Positions 9,090-21,329 of a stretch of DNA of 64,000 bases are shown piece after piece (within the stretch, counting starts at the first letter, position 1; every line of letters begins with the position of its first letter). The position numbers and the translations under genes are program-made. The stretch is from Magnetospirillum sp. (GTDB lineage Bacteria; Pseudomonadota; Alphaproteobacteria; CACIAM-22H2): contig JAPZUA010000001.1 of the NCBI GenBank assembly GCA_027532905.1, forward strand, positions 727,950 to 791,949, in the 5' to 3' direction. The notes below the pieces were generated by a model. The model ran no database searches. It saw nothing but the letters and a program-made list of their open reading frames with translations, and was not told where the DNA came from.

Positions 9090-10105
9090 GGTCCGCCCGC
9101 ACGCACCCTGGCCGGCACCCCGGATTTGGTCCCCGACGGCGGAAGCGTGCCGTGCTTCGCGGATTCGCGCACGAACAGCAGTCGCATGACCTCGTCGATG
9201 CCGAGCCCGACGAGGCTGGTCCGCCGCAATATGGCCACTTCCGAGCCGCGCGGTGCGCACAAAGCCGGGTCCGACTCCGCGCTGAACAGCACGATCGACG
9301 GGCAATTTGCAGCGGCAATCAAATGCATAGGCCCGGTATCGTTGCCGATCGCGGCACTTGCCTCGCGCGCAAGCGCCACGATTTCGGCAAAATCCGTCTG
9401 GCCCGTGAGATCGCGCGTGCGGGGTGCTGCCGCCCGGATGGTCGCCCCCAAAGATTTTTCGGCCGCGCCGCCGACCACGACCGGAACCGCCCCATGCGCC
9501 AGCAATTCGGTCGCAAGTGCCGCATATTTTGCGATCGGCCAGCGCTTGAGCGGCCGACCGGCCGAGCCGCCGGGAACGAGCAGCACGTAAGGATCCGGCA
9601 ATTTGAAGCGCTCGAGTTCGGCCGTGGCCCAATCGAGATTGGGCGGCGGCACTTCCGATATGCCGGCCATGGCGAGTTGGTCGCGCTGGCGGTCGATCGT
9701 GTGCATCGCATCGCGCTTGGGGTTGGCGTGCGGCAACGAACAGCCCGGCGCGATGCCCGACCAGTCCGGCCGTTTGCCCGGCCCCATCAGGCTGAAATAG
9801 AAGTTCGAACGCGCCGAAGTCTGCAGATCGTAGATGCGCGCGAAATCCGCACGCCGCAATTTTGCGCGCAGCGACAAGAGGCCGAACAGATTGAGTTTGT
9901 GCGGCCGCGGATCGATCCAGACCTCGTCGACGTACGGGCTTTGGCGCAGGAACGACGCGAACGGCGCGCTGGTCATCGCAACGATATGCGCGTCCGCGTG
10001 GAACTTGCGGATGGCCGCAAGCGGCCCCAGCGCTTGCACCACGTCGCCCAGCGCACCGAGCTTGATTGCCAGAATTTTGGGCTTCGATGCTTCCGCTTCG
10101 GTCAA
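9086..10105 (-). CDS. Glycosyltransferase family 9 (heptosyltransferase-like)
   Basis: A 339-residue GT-B enzyme of the ADP-heptose:LPS heptosyltransferase family, which adds sugars to lipid A-core on the inner face of the membrane. The N-terminus KPKILAIKLGALGDVVQALG is the family's hallmark. The C-terminal nucleotide-sugar site is seen in AIGNDTGPMHLIAAANCPSI and LFSAESDPALCAPRG. There is no suitable ATG; a TTG at 10105 overlaps the stop of the upstream glycosyltransferase (TTGA) and gives the expected N-terminus, so I place the start there. Together with the GT4 gene it forms a two-gene LPS or surface-glycan unit. The exact sugar cannot be read from sequence. Confidence 0.88.
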   Translation of the reverse strand: MTEAEASKPKILAIKLGALGDVVQALGPLAAIRKFHADAHIVAMTSAPFASFLRQSPYVDEVWIDPRPHKLNLFGLLSLRAKLRRADFARIYDLQTSARSNFYFSLMGPGKRPDWSGIAPGCSLPHANPKRDAMHTIDRQRDQLAMAGISEVPPPNLDWATAELERFKLPDPYVLLVPGGSAGRPLKRWPIAKYAALATELLAHGAVPVVVGGAAEKSLGATIRAAAPRTRDLTGQTDFAEIVALAREASAAIGNDTGPMHLIAAANCPSIVLFSAESDPALCAPRGSEVAILRRTSLVGLGIDEVMRLLFVRESAKHGTLPPSGTKSGVPARVRAGGP

Positions 10106-11337
10106 GTCCAGACCTCGGGCTGAGCTTCGCGCAGCACTTCTTCGTAGACGTCGAGCGTGGCTTTGGACATGCGTTCTTTGGTGAAATTGGCGCGCACATG
10201 CGCAATCGCGGTTTGTGCCAGAGTCTGGCGCGTTTGGGGAGGCAAATTGAGTGCCAAGGCCAGCGCATCGGCAAGGGCATCGACCTTGCCGGGCGCAAAA
10301 GTCCAGCCGGTCTTGCCCTCGATCAGGATTTCGGGTGCGGCCCCATGCGCGGGGGCGACGACTGGGCGGCCCATCGCCTGGGCCTCGGCCACCACGCGGC
10401 CGAAAGCTTCTGGATCGGTCGAGGCCGACACGACCACGTCGGCCAGCATGTAAGCGGCCGGCATGTCGGCGCAATGGTCGACCACGCGCACGATGCCCTC
10501 CAGGCCGCGCGCACGCACGCGCCGCTCGAGCTCGGCGCGATACGACGTGCGCCCCTGGTCCGCACCGACGAGCAGCAAGACCATGTCGCGCCGCCCGAGC
10601 TTGGCGACCGCGTCGATCAGCAGCGTCTGGCCCTTCCAGCGCGTGAGGCGGCCGGGCAGCATCACGACCGGCAGCCCGTCGGGCAGGCGCCAATCGCGCG
10701 AAAGTTTGACTTGGCGCTCGACCGACACGCGCGCGGGATCGAATTTGGCCAAATCGATGCCGCGATGCACGACGCGCACGATGGCCGGCGACACGCCGTA
10801 ATTTTCGATCGCGTGGCGCGCGATGAAATCCGAAATTGCGATCACACGCACGCCCTTGGCCATGATCGCGTTGTAGAGGCGCTTGAAGGGCGTTGCGAAA
10901 TTGTAGGTGCCGTGGAACGTCGTCACGAAGGGTACGCGCGCGCGCTTGGCGGCCGCCCGCGCCGACCACGCCGGTGCGCGGCTGCGCGCATGCACGAGAT
11001 CGGCCCCGGTTTCGCGGATCGCGGCCTCGAGGCGTGCGACATTCGCGCGCATCGTGAATGGATTTTTGGACGCGACCGGCAGCGTAATGTGCTGCGCACC
11101 CGCGCGCTCGAGCTCGCGCACCATCGGCCCGCCTTGCGAGACCACGATCGCGCGCCAGCCCGCTTTGACGAGGGAAGCAGCAATATCGACCGTGCCGCGT
11201 TCGACCCCGCCCGTGACGAGCGATGGCAAAACCTGCATGATGGTCGGCACGCGCGCCGCCTGCGGCAACCCGCCGCTGTCGTGTGCGATGTCGGGCAAAT
11301 CGTGCCCGTCGCCGTTTTCGCCCAGAATGGACGCCAT
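10102..11337 (-). CDS. Glycosyltransferase family 4 (group 1)
   Basis: A GT-B glycosyltransferase of 411 residues. An N-terminal acceptor domain begins at PTIMQVLPSLVTGGVERGTV. The C-terminal donor domain has LPGRLTRWKGQTLLIDA and the E-x7-E motif in DPEAFGRVVAEAQAMG. It is likely LPS core or capsule related, given the adjoining GT9 gene. I take the ATG at 11337, whose bases overlap the start codon of the divergent hydrolase (shared CATG); the upstream in-frame extension would read into that gene. A later start at the internal Met of PTIMQV is possible and would leave room for a promoter. Confidence 0.85.
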   Translation of the reverse strand: MASILGENGDGHDLPDIAHDSGGLPQAARVPTIMQVLPSLVTGGVERGTVDIAASLVKAGWRAIVVSQGGPMVRELERAGAQHITLPVASKNPFTMRANVARLEAAIRETGADLVHARSRAPAWSARAAAKRARVPFVTTFHGTYNFATPFKRLYNAIMAKGVRVIAISDFIARHAIENYGVSPAIVRVVHRGIDLAKFDPARVSVERQVKLSRDWRLPDGLPVVMLPGRLTRWKGQTLLIDAVAKLGRRDMVLLLVGADQGRTSYRAELERRVRARGLEGIVRVVDHCADMPAAYMLADVVVSASTDPEAFGRVVAEAQAMGRPVVAPAHGAAPEILIEGKTGWTFAPGKVDALADALALALNLPPQTRQTLAQTAIAHVRANFTKERMSKATLDVYEEVLREAQPEVWT

Positions 11338-12124
11338 GAGTCCCGATCGATCCCCCGCCCCGACATCCGACAGCGACTCGGTCGCGTTTTTCGCGGCCGC
11401 GCGCAATGAAGCACCCCGTATCGCCTATCGCCGATTGGCGGGCAAGTCCCCTGGCGTGGTCTTTTGCCCCGGCTTCAAATCGGACATGGAAGGGGCCAAG
11501 GCAACCGCCGTCTCCGACTGGGCAAAACGGCGCGGCCAAGCCTGCCTGCGCTTCGACTATCGCGGCCATGGACGCTCCGACGGGCGCTTCGAAGACGGCA
11601 CGATCGGCCAATGGTTCGAAGATACGCTTGGCGTGTTCGATGCGCTCACCGACGGCCCGCAGATCGTTGTCGGCTCGTCGATGGGCGGCTGGATGGGGCT
11701 GCTGCTGGCGCGAGCGCGCCCCGATCGCGTGGCGGCCTTCGTCGGTATCGCCGCCGCCCCCGATTTCACCGAAGACCTCATGTGGGATCGCATGCCGCCC
11801 GAACTGCGCGCGCGGCTCGAACGCGACGGCGTCATCGAGCAGGCCAGCGAATATGGCGACCATCCCTACACGATCACGCACAAGCTCATCGAAGACGGCC
11901 GCAAGCATCTGCTGCTGCGGGCCCCCCTTGCCTATGAAGGCCGCGTGCGGCTCCTGCAGGGCATGCAGGACAAAGACGTGCCGTGGCAATGGAGCCTCAA
12001 AATCGCCGAGACGCTGACCACGCCGGACGCGCAAGTCGTGCTCGTCAAAGACGGCGACCACCGCCTGTCGCGCGATGCCGATATTCTGCTGCTGACACAA
12101 ACGCTCGACAGCCTGTGCGCCTAA
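11336..12124 (+). CDS. Alpha/beta hydrolase
   Basis: A 262-residue serine hydrolase. It shows VVFCPGFKSDMEG (oxyanion-hole side), RFDYRGHGRSDG, the nucleophile elbow GSSMGG with Ser115, and a C-terminal VKDGDHRLS with His242. The overall layout resembles the ABHD10/thioesterase-like group. Substrate is unknown. There is no signal peptide, so it is cytoplasmic. The start is divergent from, and shares bases with, the GT4 start. The next gene overlaps its end by 10 bp, which suggests the two hydrolases are co-expressed. Confidence 0.85.
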   Translation: MSPDRSPAPTSDSDSVAFFAAARNEAPRIAYRRLAGKSPGVVFCPGFKSDMEGAKATAVSDWAKRRGQACLRFDYRGHGRSDGRFEDGTIGQWFEDTLGVFDALTDGPQIVVGSSMGGWMGLLLARARPDRVAAFVGIAAAPDFTEDLMWDRMPPELRARLERDGVIEQASEYGDHPYTITHKLIEDGRKHLLLRAPLAYEGRVRLLQGMQDKDVPWQWSLKIAETLTTPDAQVVLVKDGDHRLSRDADILLLTQTLDSLCA

Positions 12125-12915
12125 TTGCGCGGCGCGGCGTACTCGCAGGCGGGTTTGCCTGCATCGCTGCGCGTGCGCACGCGCAGACGGCACCGGCCGC
12201 TGCCCTGGTGCTGCACGGCAAACAGGGCACGCCGAATTTTCCGGCTCTGCGCGCCGTGGCAAGCGCACTCGAGCGGGCGGGCTTGCGTGTCGCCGTGCCG
12301 GAAATGCCGTGGTCGCGCAGCCGCTATCTCGACGGCCCGCCCGACAAAGCATTCGGCGAGATCGCCGACCTTATCGCGGGCTTCAAACGTGAAGGGGCCG
12401 CCAAGATCTTCCTCGCCGGTCATTCGATCGGCGCGACGGCAGCACTCGGCTACGCGACTTCGCGCGGCGGCATCGACGGTTTGGCGCTGCTTGCCACGGG
12501 CCATGTGCCGACGTTCTACGCGTTAGGCCTCGGGCCGATCAACGCAACCGTGCGCGACGCGATCTTGCGCGCACGCGGCCTCGTTGCGACAGGCAAAGGC
12601 GAAACGGTCGAAGAATTCGCCGACAACAACCAGGGCGAAGCGCTGCGCGTGCGCATGCGTGCTGCCGACTATCTCGGCTATTTCGATCCCGGCGGCGCGA
12701 TGGACCCGCAAGCGCAGATCGCACGCGCGCCCTGCGCCGTGCTGTGGGCGATCGGTACGCGCGATGTGCTCTATTCGTCGAGCCGCAGCCTCTATTTCGA
12801 CCGTTTGCCGCGCGATCCACGCCACGCGTTTTTCGAAGCCGACGCCGACCATCGCGGCCTGCCGCAAGTCGCAGCCCCAGCGACAGCCGCGTTTTTCAGA
12901 TCCTTAAGCGCCTGA
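12115..12915 (+). CDS. Secreted alpha/beta hydrolase-like protein
   Basis: A 266-residue protein with an N-terminal export signal (RLIARRGVLAGGFACIAARA ending at AHAQ). The paired arginines raise the possibility of Tat export. The body is a small hydrolase: ALVLHGKQGTPNFPALRA, nucleophile GHSIGAT with Ser104, and a late His in DADHRGLPQ. The family resembles DUF3530/dienelactone-hydrolase-like periplasmic esterases. No ATG fits; GTG at 12115, inside the last codons of the preceding gene, gives the complete signal peptide. The 3-prime end overlaps the convergent epimerase gene by 12 bp. Function unknown. Confidence 0.75.
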   Translation: MRLIARRGVLAGGFACIAARAHAQTAPAAALVLHGKQGTPNFPALRAVASALERAGLRVAVPEMPWSRSRYLDGPPDKAFGEIADLIAGFKREGAAKIFLAGHSIGATAALGYATSRGGIDGLALLATGHVPTFYALGLGPINATVRDAILRARGLVATGKGETVEEFADNNQGEALRVRMRAADYLGYFDPGGAMDPQAQIARAPCAVLWAIGTRDVLYSSSRSLYFDRLPRDPRHAFFEADADHRGLPQVAAPATAAFFRSLSA

Positions 12916-13824
12916 GGCCAGCAGCGCTTTGAGGCCGATCCGATAGTCCGGATAGGCGAGCGTCACGCCGAGTTCGTCTTTGATGCGGCGGTTCGAGACG
13001 CGTTTGGACTCGGCATAAAACGAGCGCGCCATTTCGCTCATGCTCTTGGCGGCTTCTTCGTACGGCACTTCCGGCGGGGCGGGCACGCCGAGCAAGGCGG
13101 CCGCATAGGCGATCACGTCTTGCGGCGGGGCGGGTTCGTCGTCGCAGACATTGTAGACAGCCTCCGCATCGGGCTTGGCGATCGAGGCTTCAAGGGTGGT
13201 TGCGATGTCGTCGACATGAATGCGGCTGAAAATCTGGCCCTGCTTCACGACGCGCTTGGCGCGGCCCTCGCGCAGCGTGTCGAGTGCCGAACGGCCGGGG
13301 CCGTAGATGCCCGCGAGCCTGAACACATGCACCTTGTGGCCGACATGGCCGAGGCCCAGCCACGCTTCTTCGGCCGCCACGCGCGCACGCCCGCGCGGGC
13401 CGATCGGGCGCAACGCGTCGCGCTCGGTAACCCAGTCGCCACCGCGATCGCCGTACACGCCGGTCGTGGAGAGGTACCCCGTCCATTTCACGCCCTCGAG
13501 GCGCACAAGATCGTTGCCGTGATGGTCGATGACCGGATCGCCGGCCGCATCGGGCGGCACGCTCGACAGAAGATGCGTGGTTCCCGCCAAGGCGGCGGCG
13601 GCATCGGCCAAGGGGGCGTTGCGGTCGAACAAAAACGGTTCGATGCCGATTGCGCGCAATGCATCGGCCTTGGCCGCACTGCGGCAGGTGCCCGCCACGC
13701 GCCAATGTTTGCCGATGAGGCGGCGTGCGAGCGCCATGGCACTGTAGCCGAGCCCGAAACAGAACAGCCGGTTGCCGCGCGCCGGATGCTGCAAAGCACC
13801 GGTCGCAAAGGAAGAAGCGCTCAT
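12904..13824 (-). CDS. SDR-type NAD(P)-binding epimerase/reductase
   Basis: A 306-residue extended short-chain dehydrogenase-like protein. It has a Rossmann motif near the N-terminus (FCFGLGYSAMALARRL), then YLSTTGVYGDRGGDWVTE, VFRLAGIYGPGRSALD and FSRIHVDDIATTL, all typical of sugar-nucleotide-epimerase-like proteins (YeeZ group). The canonical catalytic YxxxK is not evident, so catalytic activity on a nucleotide sugar is uncertain. ATG at 13824. It overlaps the convergent hydrolase by 12 bp and is divergent from the TPR gene across a 51-bp gap. Confidence 0.8.
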   Translation of the reverse strand: MSASSFATGALQHPARGNRLFCFGLGYSAMALARRLIGKHWRVAGTCRSAAKADALRAIGIEPFLFDRNAPLADAAAALAGTTHLLSSVPPDAAGDPVIDHHGNDLVRLEGVKWTGYLSTTGVYGDRGGDWVTERDALRPIGPRGRARVAAEEAWLGLGHVGHKVHVFRLAGIYGPGRSALDTLREGRAKRVVKQGQIFSRIHVDDIATTLEASIAKPDAEAVYNVCDDEPAPPQDVIAYAAALLGVPAPPEVPYEEAAKSMSEMARSFYAESKRVSNRRIKDELGVTLAYPDYRIGLKALLASGA

Positions 13825-13875
13825 GCGCGCAACTCTATGGCATTGCGCGGCGGTCGGCGCTACATCCTTTGCACC

Positions 13876-14721
13876 ATGAAACGTTTTGCCATCGCCCTCG
13901 CCTTGCTGCTCGCAGCAGCCCCGATGCTCGCCCTCGCCCAGCAGACGACGCCGCCGCGCACGCAAAGCCCCGCACATAGTGCGCCGCGCGGGGCCGGCGT
14001 GGTGCGGCCTTTGCCGCCGCGCGTCGATCTCGGCCCTTCGGCCGACGTCGAATACGCGAACTGCTTGGCGCGTGCGGCCAGGGAGCCCGAGCTTGCGTAC
14101 GAAGACGCGATGGGCTGGGCGCGCACGCGCGGCGGCGGCGAGCCTGCTCTGCACTGCGCGGCCGTGGCGCTGTTCAACAGCGGGCTCTATCGCCAGGCAG
14201 CCCAAGCTTTCACAGACATGGCCGGGCGCTATCGCGACCGCCGCGTGCTGATCCGTGCAAGCCTCGCCGCCCAAGCGGGCCATGCGTGGCTTGCCGCCGA
14301 CGATTCCACGCGCGCGGTCGCGGCCTTCAACGTGGCGGTGGACGTGGCACCGGACGTCGCGACCTTCTGGATCGACCGCGCCGAAGCCTTGGCCGCGTCG
14401 CGCAAATACTGGGAGGCGATCGACGATCTCAACCGGGCGGCCGATCTCGATCCCAGGCGCGGCGACATCTTCGCGTTCCGGGCGGCCGCCTATCGCAAGG
14501 TCGATGCGTTCGATCTTGCCCTCGAAGATGCCGAGCGCGCGGTGCGGCTTGCCCCGCGCATGCCCGAAGCATGGCTCGAGCGCGGCATCTTGCGCGCCAA
14601 CAAGGGCGACAAAAACGGCGCGCGCCAGGATTGGCGCGAAACGCTGCTGCTCGATCCCGAAAGCCCGGCCGCCGATGCCGCACGCGAACAGATCGAGCGC
14701 ATGGAACTCGGCGTGCGCTAA
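13876..14721 (+). CDS. Secreted tetratricopeptide-repeat protein
   Basis: A 281-residue protein with a clear signal peptide (KRFAIALALLLAAAPMLALA) and a series of TPR helices from about residue 85 (ALFNSGLYRQAAQAFTDMAG, ADDSTRAVAAFNVAVDVAPD, RKYWEAIDDLNRAADLDPRR, DAFDLALEDAERAVRLAPRM). TPR proteins in the periplasm scaffold protein complexes; no partner is indicated by the neighbours. Its stop overlaps the convergent glutathione-transferase gene by 4 bp. Confidence 0.8.
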   Translation: MKRFAIALALLLAAAPMLALAQQTTPPRTQSPAHSAPRGAGVVRPLPPRVDLGPSADVEYANCLARAAREPELAYEDAMGWARTRGGGEPALHCAAVALFNSGLYRQAAQAFTDMAGRYRDRRVLIRASLAAQAGHAWLAADDSTRAVAAFNVAVDVAPDVATFWIDRAEALAASRKYWEAIDDLNRAADLDPRRGDIFAFRAAAYRKVDAFDLALEDAERAVRLAPRMPEAWLERGILRANKGDKNGARQDWRETLLLDPESPAADAAREQIERMELGVR

Positions 14722-15386
14722 AAATCCAAGTCCGCGTAGTGGGCCGGCGGCGGCGAGCCCGGCAGATGGTCGGCCAAAAGCGGCCGGAAGGCCGGGCGGC
14801 TTTTGATGCGCGCATACCATTCGTGCGCGCGCGGATAGACGTCCCACGGCACGTCGCCCATATAGTCGAGCGTGGAGATGTGGGATGCCGCCGCAATATC
14901 GGCCAAGCTGTAGCGCTCGCCCGCGAGGAACTTCCGGCGTTCGGCCAACCAGCCGATATAGTCGAGATGGTAGCGGATATTCTGGTAGCCCGCCCGGATC
15001 GCCGACGAGTTGGGCTCAGCCGCCGTCAAGAAGCGCTTGATGAGCTTCTCGCGATAGAGATTGTCGGTCACTTCGCGCGCGAACTTCTCGTCGAACCACG
15101 CCACGAGGCGGCGCACTTCCGCACGCTCGGCAGGATTTTCGCCGATCAGATTGACGGCCGGATATTCGCGCTCGAGATGTTCGCAGATCGCCTGCGAATG
15201 GCACACGAGCGTGCCGTCTTCGTCGACCAGCACAGGCACCGTGCCGGCCGGATTGAGGGCGAGGAAAGCGGGCGCACGCTCCCAGGTTTTTTCGACCTTC
15301 ATCTCGAATTCAAGACGCTTTTCGCCCAACGCCACGCGCACTTTGCGGCAGAAGGGCGAGAGCGGAAGGTGATGAAGGATGCGCAT
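14718..15386 (-). CDS. Glutathione S-transferase family protein
   Basis: A 222-residue cytoplasmic protein. The N-terminal thioredoxin-like domain starts RILHHLPLSPFCRKVRVALG, where SPFC is the position of the active-site Ser/Cys. The glutathione-binding NPAGTVPVLVDEDG and SQAICEHLE (cis-Pro and SQ motif) follow. The C-terminal helical domain has YSLADIAAASHISTLDYMGD. Together these identify a GST of the beta/zeta-like type; substrate unknown. ATG at 15386 with a good preceding context. It is convergent with the TPR gene. Confidence 0.9.
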   Translation of the reverse strand: MRILHHLPLSPFCRKVRVALGEKRLEFEMKVEKTWERAPAFLALNPAGTVPVLVDEDGTLVCHSQAICEHLEREYPAVNLIGENPAERAEVRRLVAWFDEKFAREVTDNLYREKLIKRFLTAAEPNSSAIRAGYQNIRYHLDYIGWLAERRKFLAGERYSLADIAAASHISTLDYMGDVPWDVYPRAHEWYARIKSRPAFRPLLADHLPGSPPPAHYADLDF

Positions 15387-15425
15387 GGCGAATCGATACG
15401 ACGCAGTTTACAGAACGCGTCGGCC

Positions 15426-16019
15426 TTAGGCGAGGCCCAGCAGCGCCGCCCCGTAGAACAAGGCAAGTCCAAACAAGATCGCCGCAAGCGCGCATGCGGC
15501 AAGCCCGATGCCGACAGCAGCACCGTCGTGCGCTGCAAGCCCGAGCGCGAGGACGACCAGCGCCAGCGACGGGATCAGCGGCAGCAGCGGCAAAGGGATC
15601 AGCAGCAGCACGGCTTGCAGCAGGGCGGCAAAGCCGATCCAGCGCCGTGCCGCAGGGCCAGTCAACATAGCGCCCCGCGGGCGCAACAGTTTTTCGCCAC
15701 GCGCCAGCAACGGGGCAGCGGCCGCCACGACGCGCTGGGCGCGGCCACGCGAGATACCCAGCCTTGCAAGAAACCCCGGCAGGCGCGGATGGGCCACGCC
15801 GAGCGCCATCTGGATCGCCACAAGCGCGAGCGGAACCGCGAAGATCGTCGAGAAGCCGGGCAGGCTCGGCCCCGGCGTGAGGTTTGGGACGGCGAACAAG
15901 AACAGCAGCAGCCCGTAGCCGCGCGCCTGCAACGCCTCGACCAGTTCGCCAAGTGTGATGCGGGCGGCCGGATCGCCCGCCACCGCCGCTTGCAAGGCTG
16001 CACCGAGCCCTTGGGTCAC
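15426..16019 (-). CDS. ExoD family membrane protein (exopolysaccharide synthesis)
   Basis: A 197-residue integral membrane protein. It opens TQGLGAALQAAVAGDPAARI and has the ExoD-typical LGELVEALQARGYGLLLFLF-AVPNLTPGPSLPGFSTI region, then three or four more hydrophobic spans toward the C-terminus. ExoD proteins were named for effects on exopolysaccharide in rhizobia; their biochemical role is unclear. GTG at 16019 overlaps the stop of the upstream TVP38-like gene (GTGA), so the two membrane proteins are translationally coupled. Confidence 0.85.
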   Translation of the reverse strand: MTQGLGAALQAAVAGDPAARITLGELVEALQARGYGLLLFLFAVPNLTPGPSLPGFSTIFAVPLALVAIQMALGVAHPRLPGFLARLGISRGRAQRVVAAAAPLLARGEKLLRPRGAMLTGPAARRWIGFAALLQAVLLLIPLPLLPLIPSLALVVLALGLAAHDGAAVGIGLAACALAAILFGLALFYGAALLGLA

Positions 16020-16666
16020 GCGCGGCCCCGCAGCAAGCGCGGTGCGAGTGCTGTGGCCGCGACGAAGACCAAAGCCGCAGCGACGGCCAGCACAAGCGTT
16101 TCTTTCGCCGCCTCCGGATCGGTCCAACCGGCGGCACCGAGATTGGAAAACACGATCGCGACCGGCAACGTGCCGAGTGCCGTACCCAGCAGGAACGAAA
16201 GATAGCGCAGTCGCGAAAGCCCGAAGCCGTAGGTGACGAGCGCACCCGGTACGGGCAGCAAGCGTGCGAGTGCCACGGCGCGCCAGCCGCTCTTTTCGGC
16301 GCGTGCGATCCAAGAGCCCACGCGCGCCCATTCGTGCGGCCTCAAGGCCCCGCTATTGGCAAAGCGTGCGACGAAAAAGCCGAGCGACGTGCCCGCAAGC
16401 GTGCCCGCCACGGCCCAAGCAATGCCTTCGGGAAAGCCGAACAGCAACCCGGCGGCAATGGCAAACGCCCAGCGCGGCAAGGCCACAAGAATGCCCGCCG
16501 CATGGGCGAGCACGAACGCTGGCCCCATCCAAGCGCCTGCAAGCCCGACCGCCGCTTCGAGGGATGCCGGCGAAACTTCGTCGCGATTGGCGATGGCTGT
16601 CGCGGCGGCAACTGCAATCAGCAGCACCGGCACAAGCCGAACCCACAAAGGAAAACGCGGCGTCAT
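16016..16666 (-). CDS. TVP38/TMEM64 (DedA-superfamily) membrane protein
   Basis: A 216-residue polytopic membrane protein. The central VTT/SNARE-associated motif is recognisable: LLFGFPEGIAWAVAGTLAGT, then FFVARFANSGAL and the R-x-LPVPGALVTYGFGLSR stretch. DedA/VTT proteins act as lipid scramblases or flippases and influence envelope homeostasis. It is coupled to the ExoD-like gene by a 4-bp overlap. ATG at 16666. The exact lipid or substrate is unknown. Confidence 0.85.
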   Translation of the reverse strand: MTPRFPLWVRLVPVLLIAVAAATAIANRDEVSPASLEAAVGLAGAWMGPAFVLAHAAGILVALPRWAFAIAAGLLFGFPEGIAWAVAGTLAGTSLGFFVARFANSGALRPHEWARVGSWIARAEKSGWRAVALARLLPVPGALVTYGFGLSRLRYLSFLLGTALGTLPVAIVFSNLGAAGWTDPEAAKETLVLAVAAALVFVAATALAPRLLRGRA

Positions 16667-16683
16667 GGCGATCTGTATAGAAT

Positions 16684-16718
16684 GCAGCGGCGGCGGGCGC
16701 TACTTGCGCCGCCGCTGC
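16684..16718 (-). terminator. Hairpin after gltB, probable terminator
   Basis: A perfect 12-bp inverted repeat (GCAGCGGCGGCG and its complement) with an 11-nt loop, between the gltB stop and the TVP38-like gene start, about 40 nt after the gltB stop on the minus strand. It lacks a U-run, so the terminator call is tentative; it lies just upstream of the TVP38-like gene start. Confidence 0.5.
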
Positions 16719-16758
16719 CCCGATTCAAAAACAAGCCGCTTGCGCGATTTTCCGTCGC

Positions 16759-21315
<4,557 letters not shown>

Positions 21316-21329
21316 GGGCTAGTTCCCCT

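Noticed and set aside
9086-12352. Very long minus-strand open frame spanning two glycosyltransferases and the hydrolase region
   Set aside because: Only its last 339 codons are a real protein (GT9). The rest is out of frame with the well-supported GT4 gene and antisense to the hydrolase genes, and is Arg/Gly-rich.
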